From Catenuloplanes indicus (GTDB lineage: Bacteria > Actinomycetota > Actinomycetes > Mycobacteriales > Micromonosporaceae): a stretch of DNA of 64,000 nt. A program made the translations under genes and the position numbers. Positions within the stretch are counted from its first letter, which is position 1. Each line of letters opens with the position of its first letter. The notes under the pieces were generated by a model. That model made no database searches, was not told where the DNA came from, and saw nothing but the letters and a program-made list of their open reading frames with translations. Below are positions 18,920-27,476 of this stretch, in pieces. The stretch spans positions 3,782,001 to 3,846,000 of the forward strand of contig NZ_JAUSUZ010000001.1 of the NCBI RefSeq assembly GCF_030813715.1, in the 5' to 3' direction.

Positions 18920-19336
18920 GTGGCCCAGCAAGCGAACCGGGACGCGAACGCCGCGCTGAAGGCACGTTTCGCCGACGTCTACGGACAGTACGAGAAGCTT
19001 CGCGACGGCATGGGCGAGATGCAGACCCGCCTGGCGTCGCTGTCCGTCTCGGCCGCCGACGAGGACGAGCTGATCCGGGCGACCGTCGGTCCGCGCGGCC
19101 AGCTCACGTCGCTGGAGATCGCGCCCCGGGCGTACCGGGTCTACGAGGCGCACGAGCTCGCCGAGGCGATCACCCGCGTGGTCGCGGAGGCCGCGGCGAA
19201 CGCGACCGACGCCGTGCAGGAGGTGCTCGGCGACTACCTGCCGGCCGGCACCGGCGCGATGGACTACCTCAAGGACGGTACGTTCGGCTCGCTGCTGCGG
19301 CACAGCGACTCCCGGCTGCGGGAGACGGGCGAATGA
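18920..19336 (+). CDS. YbaB/EbfC-like nucleoid-associated family protein
   Basis: A 138-residue protein with the YbaB pattern: an N-terminal helix (about 10-45), then strands with a TVGPRGQLTSLEIAPRAY segment and a C-terminal helix (AEAITRVVAEAAANATDAVQEVL). YbaB proteins bind DNA as dimers, but in actinomycetes many such genes precede ESX-type genes, as here. The GTG start at 18920 follows a GGGGGAGG ribosome site; an earlier in-frame start lacks one. The stop overlaps the ATG of the WXG-like gene (ATGA). Confidence 0.75.
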   Translation: MAQQANRDANAALKARFADVYGQYEKLRDGMGEMQTRLASLSVSAADEDELIRATVGPRGQLTSLEIAPRAYRVYEAHELAEAITRVVAEAAANATDAVQEVLGDYLPAGTGAMDYLKDGTFGSLLRHSDSRLRETGE

Positions 19337-19671
19337 CCGGCCCCGGTAACGAGCTGTTCCTCAACCCGGAGCGCGCGGCCCAGGGCGCCCGCGACCTCAC
19401 CGACGCCGGCAGCGACTTTCTCAGCCAGCAGAAATCGGTCGGCGCGCAGATCCAGAGCCTGTCCTCCGGCCCGCCGTGGGGCGCGGACGAGATCGGCGCC
19501 GCATTCGAGACGAAGTACCGGCAGATCGAGACGCAGGTGCTGCAGGGCTGGGAGAAGCTCGGCACCTACCTGGAGGATCTCGGCGAGTCGGCCACCCACG
19601 CCGTGCAGCAGAGCACCGCGACCGAAGAGGCCAACGACGTGATCGTCCGGCAGGCCTGGCGAAGCAGCTAG
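19333..19671 (+). CDS. WXG100-like small ESX-type protein, copy 2
   Basis: A 112-residue helical-hairpin protein paralogous to the gene at 17022. The turn motif is SSGPPWGADEIGAAFETKYRQIE around residues 47-69. Unlike copy 1, its YbaB-like partner is intact and translationally coupled. The C-terminus (EEANDVIVRQAWRSS) parallels ETNEELIQKTWQT of copy 1. No role is proven; export by type VII secretion or complex formation with the YbaB-like protein is possible. Confidence 0.75.
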   Translation: MTGPGNELFLNPERAAQGARDLTDAGSDFLSQQKSVGAQIQSLSSGPPWGADEIGAAFETKYRQIETQVLQGWEKLGTYLEDLGESATHAVQQSTATEEANDVIVRQAWRSS

Positions 19672-19839
19672 CGCGGGGCGCGACGTGTGCTGGCTGATCT
19701 GCCCCGGGTAGAGCACACCGGCGGCTTCCCGCTGCCCACGCTCGACAGCTCCGCGTTTCCGGTACGCCGTGGCCACGGCACGAGCGCGTCAGCGTGAGGC
19801 CGGCGCCGCAGCCACGCGCCGGAGAGCGTCAGCGGCTGA

Positions 19840-20433
19840 TCAGGCCAGGACGAGGGTGAGGGCGAGGGCTGCCATCACGGCGGCGATGAGGCCGTCGACG
19901 ATGCGCCAGGCCGCGGGGCGGGCCAGGAGCGGGGCGAGGTGGTGGGCGCCGAAGCCGAGGGTGGTGAACCAGACCGCGCTGGCGGTGGCGGCGCCGAGGC
20001 CGAAAAGCCACTGGCTCGGGTCCTGGTGGGCGATCGCGCCGAGCAGGACGACGGTGTCCAGGTAGACGTGCGGATTGAGGAACGTGAACGCGAGGCAGGT
20101 CAGCAGCGTGGCGCGGAGCGTGGCCGGCGGGTGGTCGAGCGGGTTGAGCGTGCCGGGCCGCAGTGCGCGCCGGGCGGCCAGCGCGGCGTAGGTGAGCAGG
20201 AAGGCGGCGCCGCCCCAGCGAATCACGACGAGCGCGGCGGGGGCCTGGTTGAGCAGCGCACCCAGGCCGGCGATACCGGCGGTGATCAGCATGGCGTCGG
20301 AGGCGGCGCAGACCGCGACGACCGCGAGGACGTGCTCGCGGCGGAGGCCCTGGCGGAGCACGAACGCGTTCTGGGCGCCGATGGCGACGATCAGCGTGAG
20401 CGAGAAGCCGAAGCCGGCCAGCAGTGATGCCAT
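19840..20433 (-). CDS. lysE: LysE/ArgO-family basic amino acid exporter
   Basis: A 197-residue inner-membrane exporter of lysine and/or arginine with five to six hydrophobic helices. It has the family start [22 protein letters not shown] and the later [15 protein letters not shown] segment, both conserved in LysE/ArgO. It is transcribed divergently from a LysG/ArgP-type regulator with about 70 bases between the starts, the classic lysE-lysG arrangement in which the regulator activates export when lysine or arginine is high. Confidence 0.93.
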   Translation of the reverse strand: MASLLAGFGFSLTLIVAIGAQNAFVLRQGLRREHVLAVVAVCAASDAMLITAGIAGLGALLNQAPAALVVIRWGGAAFLLTYAALAARRALRPGTLNPLDHPPATLRATLLTCLAFTFLNPHVYLDTVVLLGAIAHQDPSQWLFGLGAATASAVWFTTLGFGAHHLAPLLARPAAWRIVDGLIAAVMAALALTLVLA

Positions 20434-20503
20434 GGGCAGAAGTGTGCGGTCACGGCTGTCTACAGGAAAGCTAAAGATTCTGCAGCACCGTTAGGATCGC
20501 TTA

Positions 20504-21367
20504 ATGGCGCTGGACCCGGTGCAGCTGGCGACGTTCCACGCGGTGATCGCGCACGGCAGCTTCGACGCGGCCGCGCGGGCGCTGCATGTCACGCCGTCCG
20601 CGGTGAGTCAGCGGATCAAGGCTTTGGAACAGGTGGTCGGCCAGGTGCTGGTGCGGCGGGCGCGGCCGTGCGAGCCGACCGCGGCGGGGGCTTCGCTGGT
20701 GCGGCTGGGCGGGCAGATCGCGCTGCTGGAGCGGGAGGCGCTGGACGCGGCGCGCGGCGCGCTGACCGGCCGGGCGCGGGTGGCGGTGGTGGTGAACGCG
20801 GACTCGCTGGCGTCCTGGTTCCTGCCGGCGCTGGCGGACGTACCCGATGCGGTCTTCGATCTCCACACGGACGACGAGGGGCACACGGCCGACCTGCTGC
20901 GCGCCGGGACCGTGATGGCCGCGGTGACCACGGAGCACACGCCGGTGCAGGGTTGCCGGGTGCTGCCGCTCGGCGTCATGCGGTACCTGCCGGTCGCGGC
21001 GCCCGCGGTGCACGCGGCCTGGTTCGCCGGGCGTGCGCTGGCGGACGCGCTGCCGGACGCGCCGATGGTCCGGTTCAACCGGAAGGACGTGCTGCAACAT
21101 CGTTTCGCGCGGGAGGTGACCGGGCGCGATCTGGATCCGCCCGCGCACTGCGTGCCGGCGTCGTCCGCGTTCGACGCCGCGGTCCGGCTCGGGCTCGGCT
21201 GGGGGTTGCTGCCGGAGCACACCGCGGGCACGGCCGACCTGGTCAATCTCGCGCCGGGCCGGTACATGGACGTGCCGCTCTACTGGCAGTACTGGCGGCT
21301 GGAGTCGACCGTGCTCGCGGCGCTGACCACGGCCGTCCGGGCCGCCGCCGCCACCGCGCTGCGCTGA
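20504..21367 (+). CDS. lysG: LysR-family regulator of lysine/arginine export (LysG/ArgP type)
   Basis: A 287-residue LysR-type protein. The helix-turn-helix (FDAAARALHVTPSAVSQRIKALE) is at about residues 20-42, followed by a linker helix and an effector domain with VVVNADSLASWFLPAL, typical of the ArgP/LysG branch. Divergent lysE supports control of amino acid export. The intergenic region (20434-20503) holds both promoters and an AT-rich stretch (AAAGCTAAAGATTCTG) where the operator is likely, though no exact site can be claimed. Confidence 0.92.
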   Translation: MALDPVQLATFHAVIAHGSFDAAARALHVTPSAVSQRIKALEQVVGQVLVRRARPCEPTAAGASLVRLGGQIALLEREALDAARGALTGRARVAVVVNADSLASWFLPALADVPDAVFDLHTDDEGHTADLLRAGTVMAAVTTEHTPVQGCRVLPLGVMRYLPVAAPAVHAAWFAGRALADALPDAPMVRFNRKDVLQHRFAREVTGRDLDPPAHCVPASSAFDAAVRLGLGWGLLPEHTAGTADLVNLAPGRYMDVPLYWQYWRLESTVLAALTTAVRAAAATALR

Positions 21368-21505
21368 AAGCCACAGCTCAGCGCCGCGCTGAAACCCGGG
21401 TTATTCCCGGATGAACCCTACCCTCACTCTCTGAGACGGTCGAGGTGCACATCGGTGACTCCGCCCTGATCCGACGGGGCGACCGACGGACGGAGGCACG
21501 ACCCC

Positions 21506-22669
21506 GTGCGACATCACAGCAAGCTGATCAGTACCGCGCTCGCCGCGCTCCTGCTCACCGCGGCCTGCGCGACGGCGAACGACGACGGTGGCGAACCGGC
21601 CGCCGCACCGGCCGCGAGCGGCGGTCACGGCCATGAGTACCAGGCACCGCCGCCCGCGGCACCGCTGCGCGACGGCGAGCGCTTCCAGGAGCTGACCATG
21701 GCCCGGCCGTACACGCCGCAGGCCCCGGACGGCGCCACCGACGAGTACCGCTGCTTCATGATCGATCCGGGCCTGACCGAGGCCGCGTTCCTGACCGGCA
21801 GCCAGTTCCTGCCGCAGAACCACGAGATCGTCCATCACGCGATCTTCTTCCGGATGGAACCCGGCCAGGTCGCGGCGGCGGAGAAGCTGGACGCGTCCGA
21901 GGACGGCGACGGCTGGCGCTGTTTCGGCAACGCGGGCGTCGGCGACGCGGCCTGGGTCGCGCACTGGGCGCCGGGCGCGGACGAGGTGCTGCTGGACGAC
22001 ACGCTCGGCTACCCGATGCCGCCCGGCAGCCGCCTGGTCATGCAGGTCCACTACAACCTGCTCGCGGCGAGGACCGCGGCGAGCGGCACCGACCAGTCCA
22101 GCATCCGGCTGCGGCTGTCCGGCGCGGACCTGACACCGCTGGACACCGCGCTGCTGACCGCGCCGATCGAGCTGCCGTGCGCGCCGGGTGAGTCCGGGCC
22201 GCTGTGCGACCGGGCGGCCGCGGTCGCGGACGTGACGAAGCGCTTCGGCGCCGAGGCCGGGCAGACGGTCGAGCGGCTGAACGCGGGCTGCAACGGTGGT
22301 CAGGCGCCGCGGCAGGGCACGTCGCAGAGCTGCACGGTGCCGGTGCCGCGGCCGATGACCGTGCACGCGGTCGCCGGGCACATGCACCTGCTGGGCCGCG
22401 CGATCTCGGTCGAGCTGAACGCGGGCACGCCGCAGGCGAAGAAACTGCTGGACATCCCGGCGTACGACTTCGACGACCAGGCGATCCGCCCGCTGGACGC
22501 GCCGGTCCAGCTCAAGCCGGGCGACTCGCTCACGGTCAGCTGCACGCACGACGCCGGGCTCCGCCGCCAGCTGCCGGCACTGCAGGACCTGCCGCCGCGG
22601 TACGTGGTGTGGGGCGAGGGCACCAGCGACGAGATGTGCCTCGGCATCCTGGTGGTGTCCGGCTCCTAA
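21506..22669 (+). CDS. Lipoprotein resembling copper type II (PHM/DBM-like) monooxygenases
   Basis: A 387-residue protein with a lipoprotein signal (lipobox LTAAC, Cys21). The mature part has two beta domains like the copper type II ascorbate-dependent monooxygenase fold. Candidate copper ligands are His residues in NHEIVHHAIFF (about 109-119), MQVHYNL (about 180) and AGHMHLLGR (about 290), and a late GEGTSDEMCLGIL segment supplies the Met position typical of the CuM site. Cysteines are paired as in secreted proteins. The substrate is unknown. GTG start; the gene ends overlapping the convergent TetR gene by 4 bases. Confidence 0.7.
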   Translation: MRHHSKLISTALAALLLTAACATANDDGGEPAAAPAASGGHGHEYQAPPPAAPLRDGERFQELTMARPYTPQAPDGATDEYRCFMIDPGLTEAAFLTGSQFLPQNHEIVHHAIFFRMEPGQVAAAEKLDASEDGDGWRCFGNAGVGDAAWVAHWAPGADEVLLDDTLGYPMPPGSRLVMQVHYNLLAARTAASGTDQSSIRLRLSGADLTPLDTALLTAPIELPCAPGESGPLCDRAAAVADVTKRFGAEAGQTVERLNAGCNGGQAPRQGTSQSCTVPVPRPMTVHAVAGHMHLLGRAISVELNAGTPQAKKLLDIPAYDFDDQAIRPLDAPVQLKPGDSLTVSCTHDAGLRRQLPALQDLPPRYVVWGEGTSDEMCLGILVVSGS

Positions 22670-23265
22670 CGGGCGCGCAGCCGCGCGAGGAAGGCCTCCA
22701 GGACCGCCGGCATGTCGACCCTGTCCCGGTCGAGCAGCCACTGGATCTGGAGGCCGTCCATCAGCGCGATCATCGACACCGTGGTCGCGTCCACGTCCAG
22801 ATCGGCCGGTACGTCGCCGTCCGCCTTGGCCGCGTGCAGCGCCTCGGCCAGCAGTCCGCGGATCCGCCGGTAGCGGTCGGTGAAGAACCCGTGCGCCGGG
22901 TGGTCCTCCGCGACCGCCTCACCGGAGAGCGTGGCGTAGAGCTGCACCAGGCCGGGGACGGTGGCGTTGTGCCGCACCAGATCCGCGATCGCCTCGATGA
23001 ACGCCCACCCGCGTACGCCGTCGAGCCGGCTCAGGTCCGCACCGTCCCGCTGGTCGAGCACCTCGGCGAGCAGCTGTTCCTTGGACGAGAAGTGGTGCAG
23101 CAGCCCGGCCTGGGTGAGCCCGACACCATCCGCGATCTCCTTCAGTGAGCCGCCGCGGTATCCGGACTCGGCGAAGACCACGACCGCGTGCCGCAGGATC
23201 TCGGCCCGTTTCGCCCGTCCCTTGGTGTAGCTGCCGCGGACGCGCCGCGCGTTCGACTCGGTCAC
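22666..23265 (-). CDS. TetR/AcrR-family transcriptional regulator
   Basis: A 199-residue repressor-type protein. The N-terminal helix-turn-helix (ILRHAVVVFAESGYRGGSLKEIADGVGLTQAGLLHHFSSKEQLL) is at about residues 23-66, followed by an all-helical ligand domain (QLYATLSGEAV, MDGLQIQWLLDR) of the type common in actinobacterial TetR_C proteins. It is divergent from the GH16-like gene at 23400 with a 134-base gap, so it may act on that promoter as well as its own. The ligand is unknown. Confidence 0.9.
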   Translation of the reverse strand: MTESNARRVRGSYTKGRAKRAEILRHAVVVFAESGYRGGSLKEIADGVGLTQAGLLHHFSSKEQLLAEVLDQRDGADLSRLDGVRGWAFIEAIADLVRHNATVPGLVQLYATLSGEAVAEDHPAHGFFTDRYRRIRGLLAEALHAAKADGDVPADLDVDATTVSMIALMDGLQIQWLLDRDRVDMPAVLEAFLARLRAR

Positions 23266-23328
23266 GGAGACCGAGAGTAGTGGGATCGACAGGCGAACAT
23301 CGCACTAAAGCATTCTTAGGAGACTCTG

Positions 23329-23341
23329 AAAGATCTTGACT
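23329..23341 (+). promoter_or_regulatory. Promoter motif AAAGATCTTGACT upstream of the first GH16-like gene
   Basis: The motif contains a TTGAC -35-like hexamer and is almost the same as AAAGACTCTTGACT before the importer operon at 25204. In both places it is preceded by TCTG or TCTGT. The shared block suggests co-regulation of the two transcription units. Confidence 0.45.
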
Positions 23342-23399
23342 CCCGTGCGTACGTCGACCAGCTTCGAAAGGCGAGATCCCCTCGAAGTCAGGAGAAAAG

Positions 23400-24359
23400 G
23401 TGCGTTCAGGAGCCTCACGCGTACGGCTGGGACTGCTCACGGCGGCCGCGGTGGTCACCGCCGGCGGCGGGCTGGTGGTCACCGGCAACGCGCTGGCCGA
23501 GACCGGGCCCACGACGACCGCCGCGGCATGCGGCCGGTTCTTCGACGACTTCAGTTACGCCACCACCGGCGACGCCGCGTTCGCCGGTCAGGGCTGGCGC
23601 GTCCGCAACTACGCGGGCGGGCCCGGCGTCTCCGGTGCGGCCTGGTCCGCGTCGAACGTCTCGTTCGCCGATGTGGACGGTCAGCGCGCCGCCCAGCTGC
23701 GGGGTTCCACGGACGGCACCGCGGCCGGCACCACGCAGGCCGAGTTCTACCAGGCGGAGAAGCGGTTCCTGGAGGGCACGTACGCGGCGCGGATCAAGCT
23801 GTCCGACACACCGGTCAGCGGCCCGGACGGCGACCACGTCAACCAGACGTTCTTCGCGATGGGCCCGGTGCAGCGGTTCGACTACGACCCGCTCTACTCC
23901 GAGCTGGACTTCACCGAGTACCTGCCGAACGGCGGCTGGGGCACGGACGGCCCGACCAACTACCAGACCAGCTACAACGGGTTCCGTGCCGACCCGTGGG
24001 ACCCGTACAACGCCAGCGACGCGCAGGACGGCAGCCTGGCCGGCTGGCACACGGTCGTCGGGCAGGCGGTGGACGGCCGGGTGACGTACTTCGTGGACGG
24101 TGTCCAGGTCGCCGAGCACACCGTGGACTACAAGGACGGCTCGCGCTCGGTCTTCCCGCGGGTGGAGATGGGCCTGAACTTCAACCTGTGGTTCATCGAC
24201 CTGGCCGGGCACTCCGGCGGCCGGGCCACGTACCAGGAGCACGTGGACTGGGTCTACTACGCCGACGAGGAGGCCGTCTCCCCGGCCGAGCTGGAGGCGC
24301 GCACTGCGGCTTACCGCGCCGCCGGCACCGCGCGTGAGGACACGCTCGGCTCCTGCTGA
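23400..24359 (+). CDS. Secreted GH16-like glycosidase, copy 1 (catalytic domain only)
   Basis: A 319-residue exported protein. The signal peptide ends near ALA at residue 33. The remainder is a concanavalin-like beta-sandwich with the GH16 catalytic pattern E168-L-D170-F-T-E173 (YSELDFTEYLP), followed by aromatic-rich segments. Family GH16 cleaves beta-1,3/1,4-glucans and galactans by retaining hydrolysis; the substrate here is not clear. It is a close paralogue of the gene at 28319 but lacks the C-terminal binding module. The GTG at 23400 follows AGGAG. The importer and GntR gene lie next door. Confidence 0.75.
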   Translation: MRSGASRVRLGLLTAAAVVTAGGGLVVTGNALAETGPTTTAAACGRFFDDFSYATTGDAAFAGQGWRVRNYAGGPGVSGAAWSASNVSFADVDGQRAAQLRGSTDGTAAGTTQAEFYQAEKRFLEGTYAARIKLSDTPVSGPDGDHVNQTFFAMGPVQRFDYDPLYSELDFTEYLPNGGWGTDGPTNYQTSYNGFRADPWDPYNASDAQDGSLAGWHTVVGQAVDGRVTYFVDGVQVAEHTVDYKDGSRSVFPRVEMGLNFNLWFIDLAGHSGGRATYQEHVDWVYYADEEAVSPAELEARTAAYRAAGTAREDTLGSC

Positions 24360-24371
24360 GCCCGCGTGAAC

Positions 24372-24406
24372 GGGAGCGGCGCCGCGATCTATCCGGCGTC
24401 GCTCCC
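24372..24406. terminator. Hairpin terminator between the GH16-like and GntR genes
   Basis: A 13-bp stem with one mismatch (GGGAGCGGCGCCG/CGGCGTCGCTCCC) and a 9-base loop lies between convergent genes and overlaps the end of the GntR gene. There is no T tract, which is common in actinomycetes. It would serve both directions. Confidence 0.5.
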
Positions 24407-25099
24407 GAACGCCAGGTGCGTGGTGATCCGGTAGCGGTCACCGCGATAGATGGACCGGGCGAACTCCACCACCCGGCCGGACGTGTCCCGGGTGGTGCGC
24501 TCGAAGAGCAGAGCAGGGGCATGCAGGGGTACGCCGAGCAGCCGCGACTCCTCCGCGTCGGTCACCGTCGGCTCGGTGGTCTGCACCGCGTCCGCCACCA
24601 CCACCTCGTACCGCATGCGCAGCAGTTGATAGAGCGACCCGGCCTCGACGTCCGCCGGCGCCAGCCCGGGGACCAGCTCGGCCGGGATCCGGATGCGCTC
24701 GATCGCCATCGGCGCGCCGTCCACCACGCGTACCCGCTGGATGTATCGCAGTGATTCGCCCGGCGAGAGCTCCATCCGGCGGCCGAGCCGCGCACCGGCC
24801 GGTTCGATCCGGAAGTCGATGACCTCGCTGCGCCAGTCACCCTCGGCCGGCGGCACGGTGAAGTTGCCCGCGCTGGCCGGCGCGAGTTCCTGGGAGATCT
24901 TCCGCGGTGGCGTGAACGTGCCCCGCCCATGACTGCGGACCAGCAGCCCGTCCCGGGTGAGGTCCTCGATCGCGGCGCGCAGCGTGGGGCGGGAGACGCC
25001 GAACCGCTCGCTCAGGTGCCGCTCGGACGGCATCATCTCGCCGGGTTCGCGGCCGTCGATCAACTCGCGGAGCAGTTCCCGGATCTCGGCCCGCTTCAT
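24389..25099 (-). CDS. GntR-family regulator, HutC/DasR-like
   Basis: A 236-residue regulator. The winged helix-turn-helix (MMPSERHLSERFGVSRPTLRAAIEDLTRDGLLVRSHGRGTF) is at about residues 22-62, and a UTRA effector domain spans about 85-230 (ERIRIPAELVPGLAP, FERTTRDTSGRVVEFARSIYRGDRY). UTRA domains of the DasR/NagR branch sense amino-sugar phosphates, which fits the neighbouring sugar importer and hexosaminidase. It is divergent from the importer operon, and half-sites TGGT/ACCA occur in the shared upstream region. Which sugar it senses is inferred, not seen. Confidence 0.88.
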   Translation of the reverse strand: MKRAEIRELLRELIDGREPGEMMPSERHLSERFGVSRPTLRAAIEDLTRDGLLVRSHGRGTFTPPRKISQELAPASAGNFTVPPAEGDWRSEVIDFRIEPAGARLGRRMELSPGESLRYIQRVRVVDGAPMAIERIRIPAELVPGLAPADVEAGSLYQLLRMRYEVVVADAVQTTEPTVTDAEESRLLGVPLHAPALLFERTTRDTSGRVVEFARSIYRGDRYRITTHLAFGSDAG

Positions 25100-25135
25100 G
25101 ATCGGGACTATACCAACCCATGGCGCAAATTTTTC

Positions 25136-25236
25136 CCACTGGTAAACCCCTGAGCGCCGAATAAACGGACATAAACGCCGCTAAGTGAATCCTATAAATC
25201 TGTAAAGACTCTTGACTTTAACCACTGGTTGGACCA
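25136..25236. promoter_or_regulatory. GntR-importer intergenic operators and promoter
   Basis: CCACTGGT occurs twice (25136-25143 and 25222-25229). The second copy is part of AACCACTGGTT (25220-25230) and of TGGTTGGACCA (25226-25236), an inverted TGGT/ACCA pair with a 3-base spacer. DasR-type sites use TGGT-N4-ACCA, so this is similar but not a consensus match. AAAGACTCTTGACT at 25204-25217 looks like a -35 region. The arrangement suggests the GntR protein represses the importer operon. Confidence 0.45.
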
Positions 25237-25282
25237 CCGTTCTCCCCAACGCGAGACACCCTCACCCCCTGGGGAGAACATC

Positions 25283-26536
25283 GTGATAACCACCCTGACC
25301 CGCCGCCGCGCGCTCGGCGCCGCGCTCGCGGCCGTCACTCTCGGCGCCACCGCGGCCTGTGGCGGCGCCGCGGCCGAGGACGGACCGATCACGCTCGACG
25401 TCTGGCTGATGAAGGACTCCGCACCGGACGCGGTGCTCCAGCAGATCAACGCGGAGTTCCAGGCCGCGCATCCGGGCGTCACGGTCGCGGTCCAGATCCT
25501 CGAATGGGACGGCCGCGACGTGAAGTGGAAGACCGCGCTGGCCGGCGACAACCCGCCGGACGTGCTCGAGATGGGCAACACCGACGTGCTGGCGTACGCG
25601 GCCTCCGGCGGCCTGACCGACCTGACCGGGCGTGAATTCGAGAACCGGGCGACCTGGCTGCAAGGGCTGCGCGAGGCCGGCAGCTACGAGGACCGGCTGT
25701 ACGGCGTGCCGTACTACGGCGGCGACCGGGTGGTGATCTACCGCAAGGACCTGTGGGCGAAGGCCGGGCTGAGCGCGCCGCCGACCACGCTCGCGGAACT
25801 GCGCACGGCCGGCGAGAAGCTACAGGCCGCGAACGGCGCGGACTTCTCCGGCCTCTACTTCCCCGGTCGCTACCAGTACGCCGCGCTGCCGTTCCTCTAC
25901 GACACCGGCGGCACGATCGCGGTCAAGGACGGCGAACGCTGGTCCGGCGCGCTCTCCACCCCGCAGGCGCGGGCGGGCCTGACCAACTGGGCCGAGCTGG
26001 TCAAGGCCGTCTCCCGGGCACCGGCCGACGCGGACGAGACGAACCTGCCGGACGTGCTGGCCGAGGGCCGGGCCGGCATGATCATCGGCCAGGCCTGGAT
26101 GGTCGGCTCGATCGGCAGGGACCACCCGGAGCTGGCCGATCAGCTGGCCGCGTTCCCGGTGCCGGGCACGGCCGGGCCGATGCCGGTCTTTCTCGGCGGC
26201 TCCAACCTCGCGTCCGCGGCAGCGAGCCCGCACCCGGACCTGGCGTACGACTGGATCAGGTTGATGACCGGCACGAAGTACCAGACGCTGGTGGCCCAGA
26301 ACGGCCTGCTGCCGAACTCGACCAGCCTGGCCGGCGTGGTCACCGGTATCACGAAGATCCAGATGGACGCGGCCGCGAAGAGCTGGTTCACGCCCACCTC
26401 CACCAAGTGGTCCGACGTGGACAACGCTCAGGTGCTGATGGACATGCTGCAGTCGATCGCGGCCGGCGACGCCACCGTGGCCGAGGCCACGGCCAAGGCC
26501 GACGCGCAGATCGACCAGATGCTGAACGCGGCCTGA
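25283..26536 (+). CDS. Sugar ABC importer, solute-binding lipoprotein (DasA-like)
   Basis: A 417-residue extracytoplasmic binding protein of the family 1 (MalE/DasA) type. The signal peptide has twin arginines (LTRRRALG) and a lipobox GATAAC with Cys26. The fold markers include ILEWDGRDVKWKTALAGDNPPDVLEMGNTD and GKAGMIIG-like EGRAGMIIGQAWM. The GTG at 25283 is chosen because GGGGAG lies 7 bases upstream; the longer frame has no signal. It is first in an operon with two permeases and a GH16-like gene. The likely substrate is a chitin- or glucan-derived oligosaccharide, by context. Confidence 0.85.
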   Translation: MITTLTRRRALGAALAAVTLGATAACGGAAAEDGPITLDVWLMKDSAPDAVLQQINAEFQAAHPGVTVAVQILEWDGRDVKWKTALAGDNPPDVLEMGNTDVLAYAASGGLTDLTGREFENRATWLQGLREAGSYEDRLYGVPYYGGDRVVIYRKDLWAKAGLSAPPTTLAELRTAGEKLQAANGADFSGLYFPGRYQYAALPFLYDTGGTIAVKDGERWSGALSTPQARAGLTNWAELVKAVSRAPADADETNLPDVLAEGRAGMIIGQAWMVGSIGRDHPELADQLAAFPVPGTAGPMPVFLGGSNLASAAASPHPDLAYDWIRLMTGTKYQTLVAQNGLLPNSTSLAGVVTGITKIQMDAAAKSWFTPTSTKWSDVDNAQVLMDMLQSIAAGDATVAEATAKADAQIDQMLNAA

Positions 26537-26537
26537 C

Positions 26538-27476
26538 GTGAGCATCACCCTGGCCCCGCCGCCGGTCACCCGCACGCCGGTCACGCCGGCCCGCCGCCGG
26601 TGGAGATCGACCCCCTACCTCCTGCTGATCCCGGCCACGGTGGCGGTGTTCGCCACGCTGCTCTACCCGGTCGGGCGCATGATCGCGCTCAGCTTCCAGC
26701 GCGGGAACCTCGGTGACCTGGTCACCCGGCGCACGGTGTGGGTAGGCCTGGACAACTACCGGTCCGTGCTCACCGACCCGGTGTTCTGGACCGTGCTTCC
26801 CCGTACCGCCGGATTCGCCTCGGTCTGTGTGATCTTGACATTGACCGTCGCCACCGGCGCCGCGCTGCTGCTGCAACATGCGAGCCGGTGGGCGCGGGTG
26901 CTGCTCTCGGCCGGCATGGTGATCGCCTGGGCCACGCCCGTGCTGATCGGCGCCGTGGTCTTCAAGTGGCTGTTCGACGCGGAGTTCGGCGTGGTCAACT
27001 GGCTGCTCACCGAGTCCGGGCTGTGCGACTGCCGGCATCGCTCCTGGCTGGGCGACCAGTGGTCCGCGTTCGCCGTGCTGGTCTCGATCGTGGTCTGGGG
27101 CGCGGTGCCGTTCGCCGCGCTGTCCGTCTACGCCGGGCTGCTGACCGTGCCGCCGGAGCTGGGCGAGGCCGCGCGGGTGGACGGCGCGGGCGGATTCCGG
27201 ATCTTCTGGCGGATCACGTTCCCGCTGCTGCGGCCGATCTACGCGATCCTCACCGTGCTCTCCGTCATCTGGGACACGAAGGTCTTCCCGCAGGTCTGGC
27301 TCACCACCAAGGGCGGCCCGTACCAGGGCACCGTGATGCTGGGCGTCTACATCTACCAGAAGGGCATCGTCGGCTCGCAGTTCGGCGTCGCGTCCACGAT
27401 CGCGGTGCTGATGACGGTGCTGTTGCTCGGGCTCTCCTGGATCTACATCCGGGCCATGCGGCAGGAGGCCCGATGA
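26538..27476 (+). CDS. Sugar ABC importer permease 1 (MalF/DasB-like)
   Basis: A 312-residue inner-membrane permease with six predicted helices. The EAA coupling loop is visible as ELGEAARVDGAGGFRIFWRITFPLL at about residues 205-230. The GTG start lies 1 base after the binding-protein stop, and the end overlaps the next permease by 4 bases. No ATPase gene is in the operon, as usual for actinobacterial sugar importers that share the MsiK ATPase. Confidence 0.9.
   Translation: MSITLAPPPVTRTPVTPARRRWRSTPYLLLIPATVAVFATLLYPVGRMIALSFQRGNLGDLVTRRTVWVGLDNYRSVLTDPVFWTVLPRTAGFASVCVILTLTVATGAALLLQHASRWARVLLSAGMVIAWATPVLIGAVVFKWLFDAEFGVVNWLLTESGLCDCRHRSWLGDQWSAFAVLVSIVVWGAVPFAALSVYAGLLTVPPELGEAARVDGAGGFRIFWRITFPLLRPIYAILTVLSVIWDTKVFPQVWLTTKGGPYQGTVMLGVYIYQKGIVGSQFGVASTIAVLMTVLLLGLSWIYIRAMRQEAR

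Noticed and set aside
25226-25236. A true DasR consensus site
   Set aside because: The half-sites TGGT/ACCA are spaced by 3 bases instead of 4, so it is listed only as a candidate operator.
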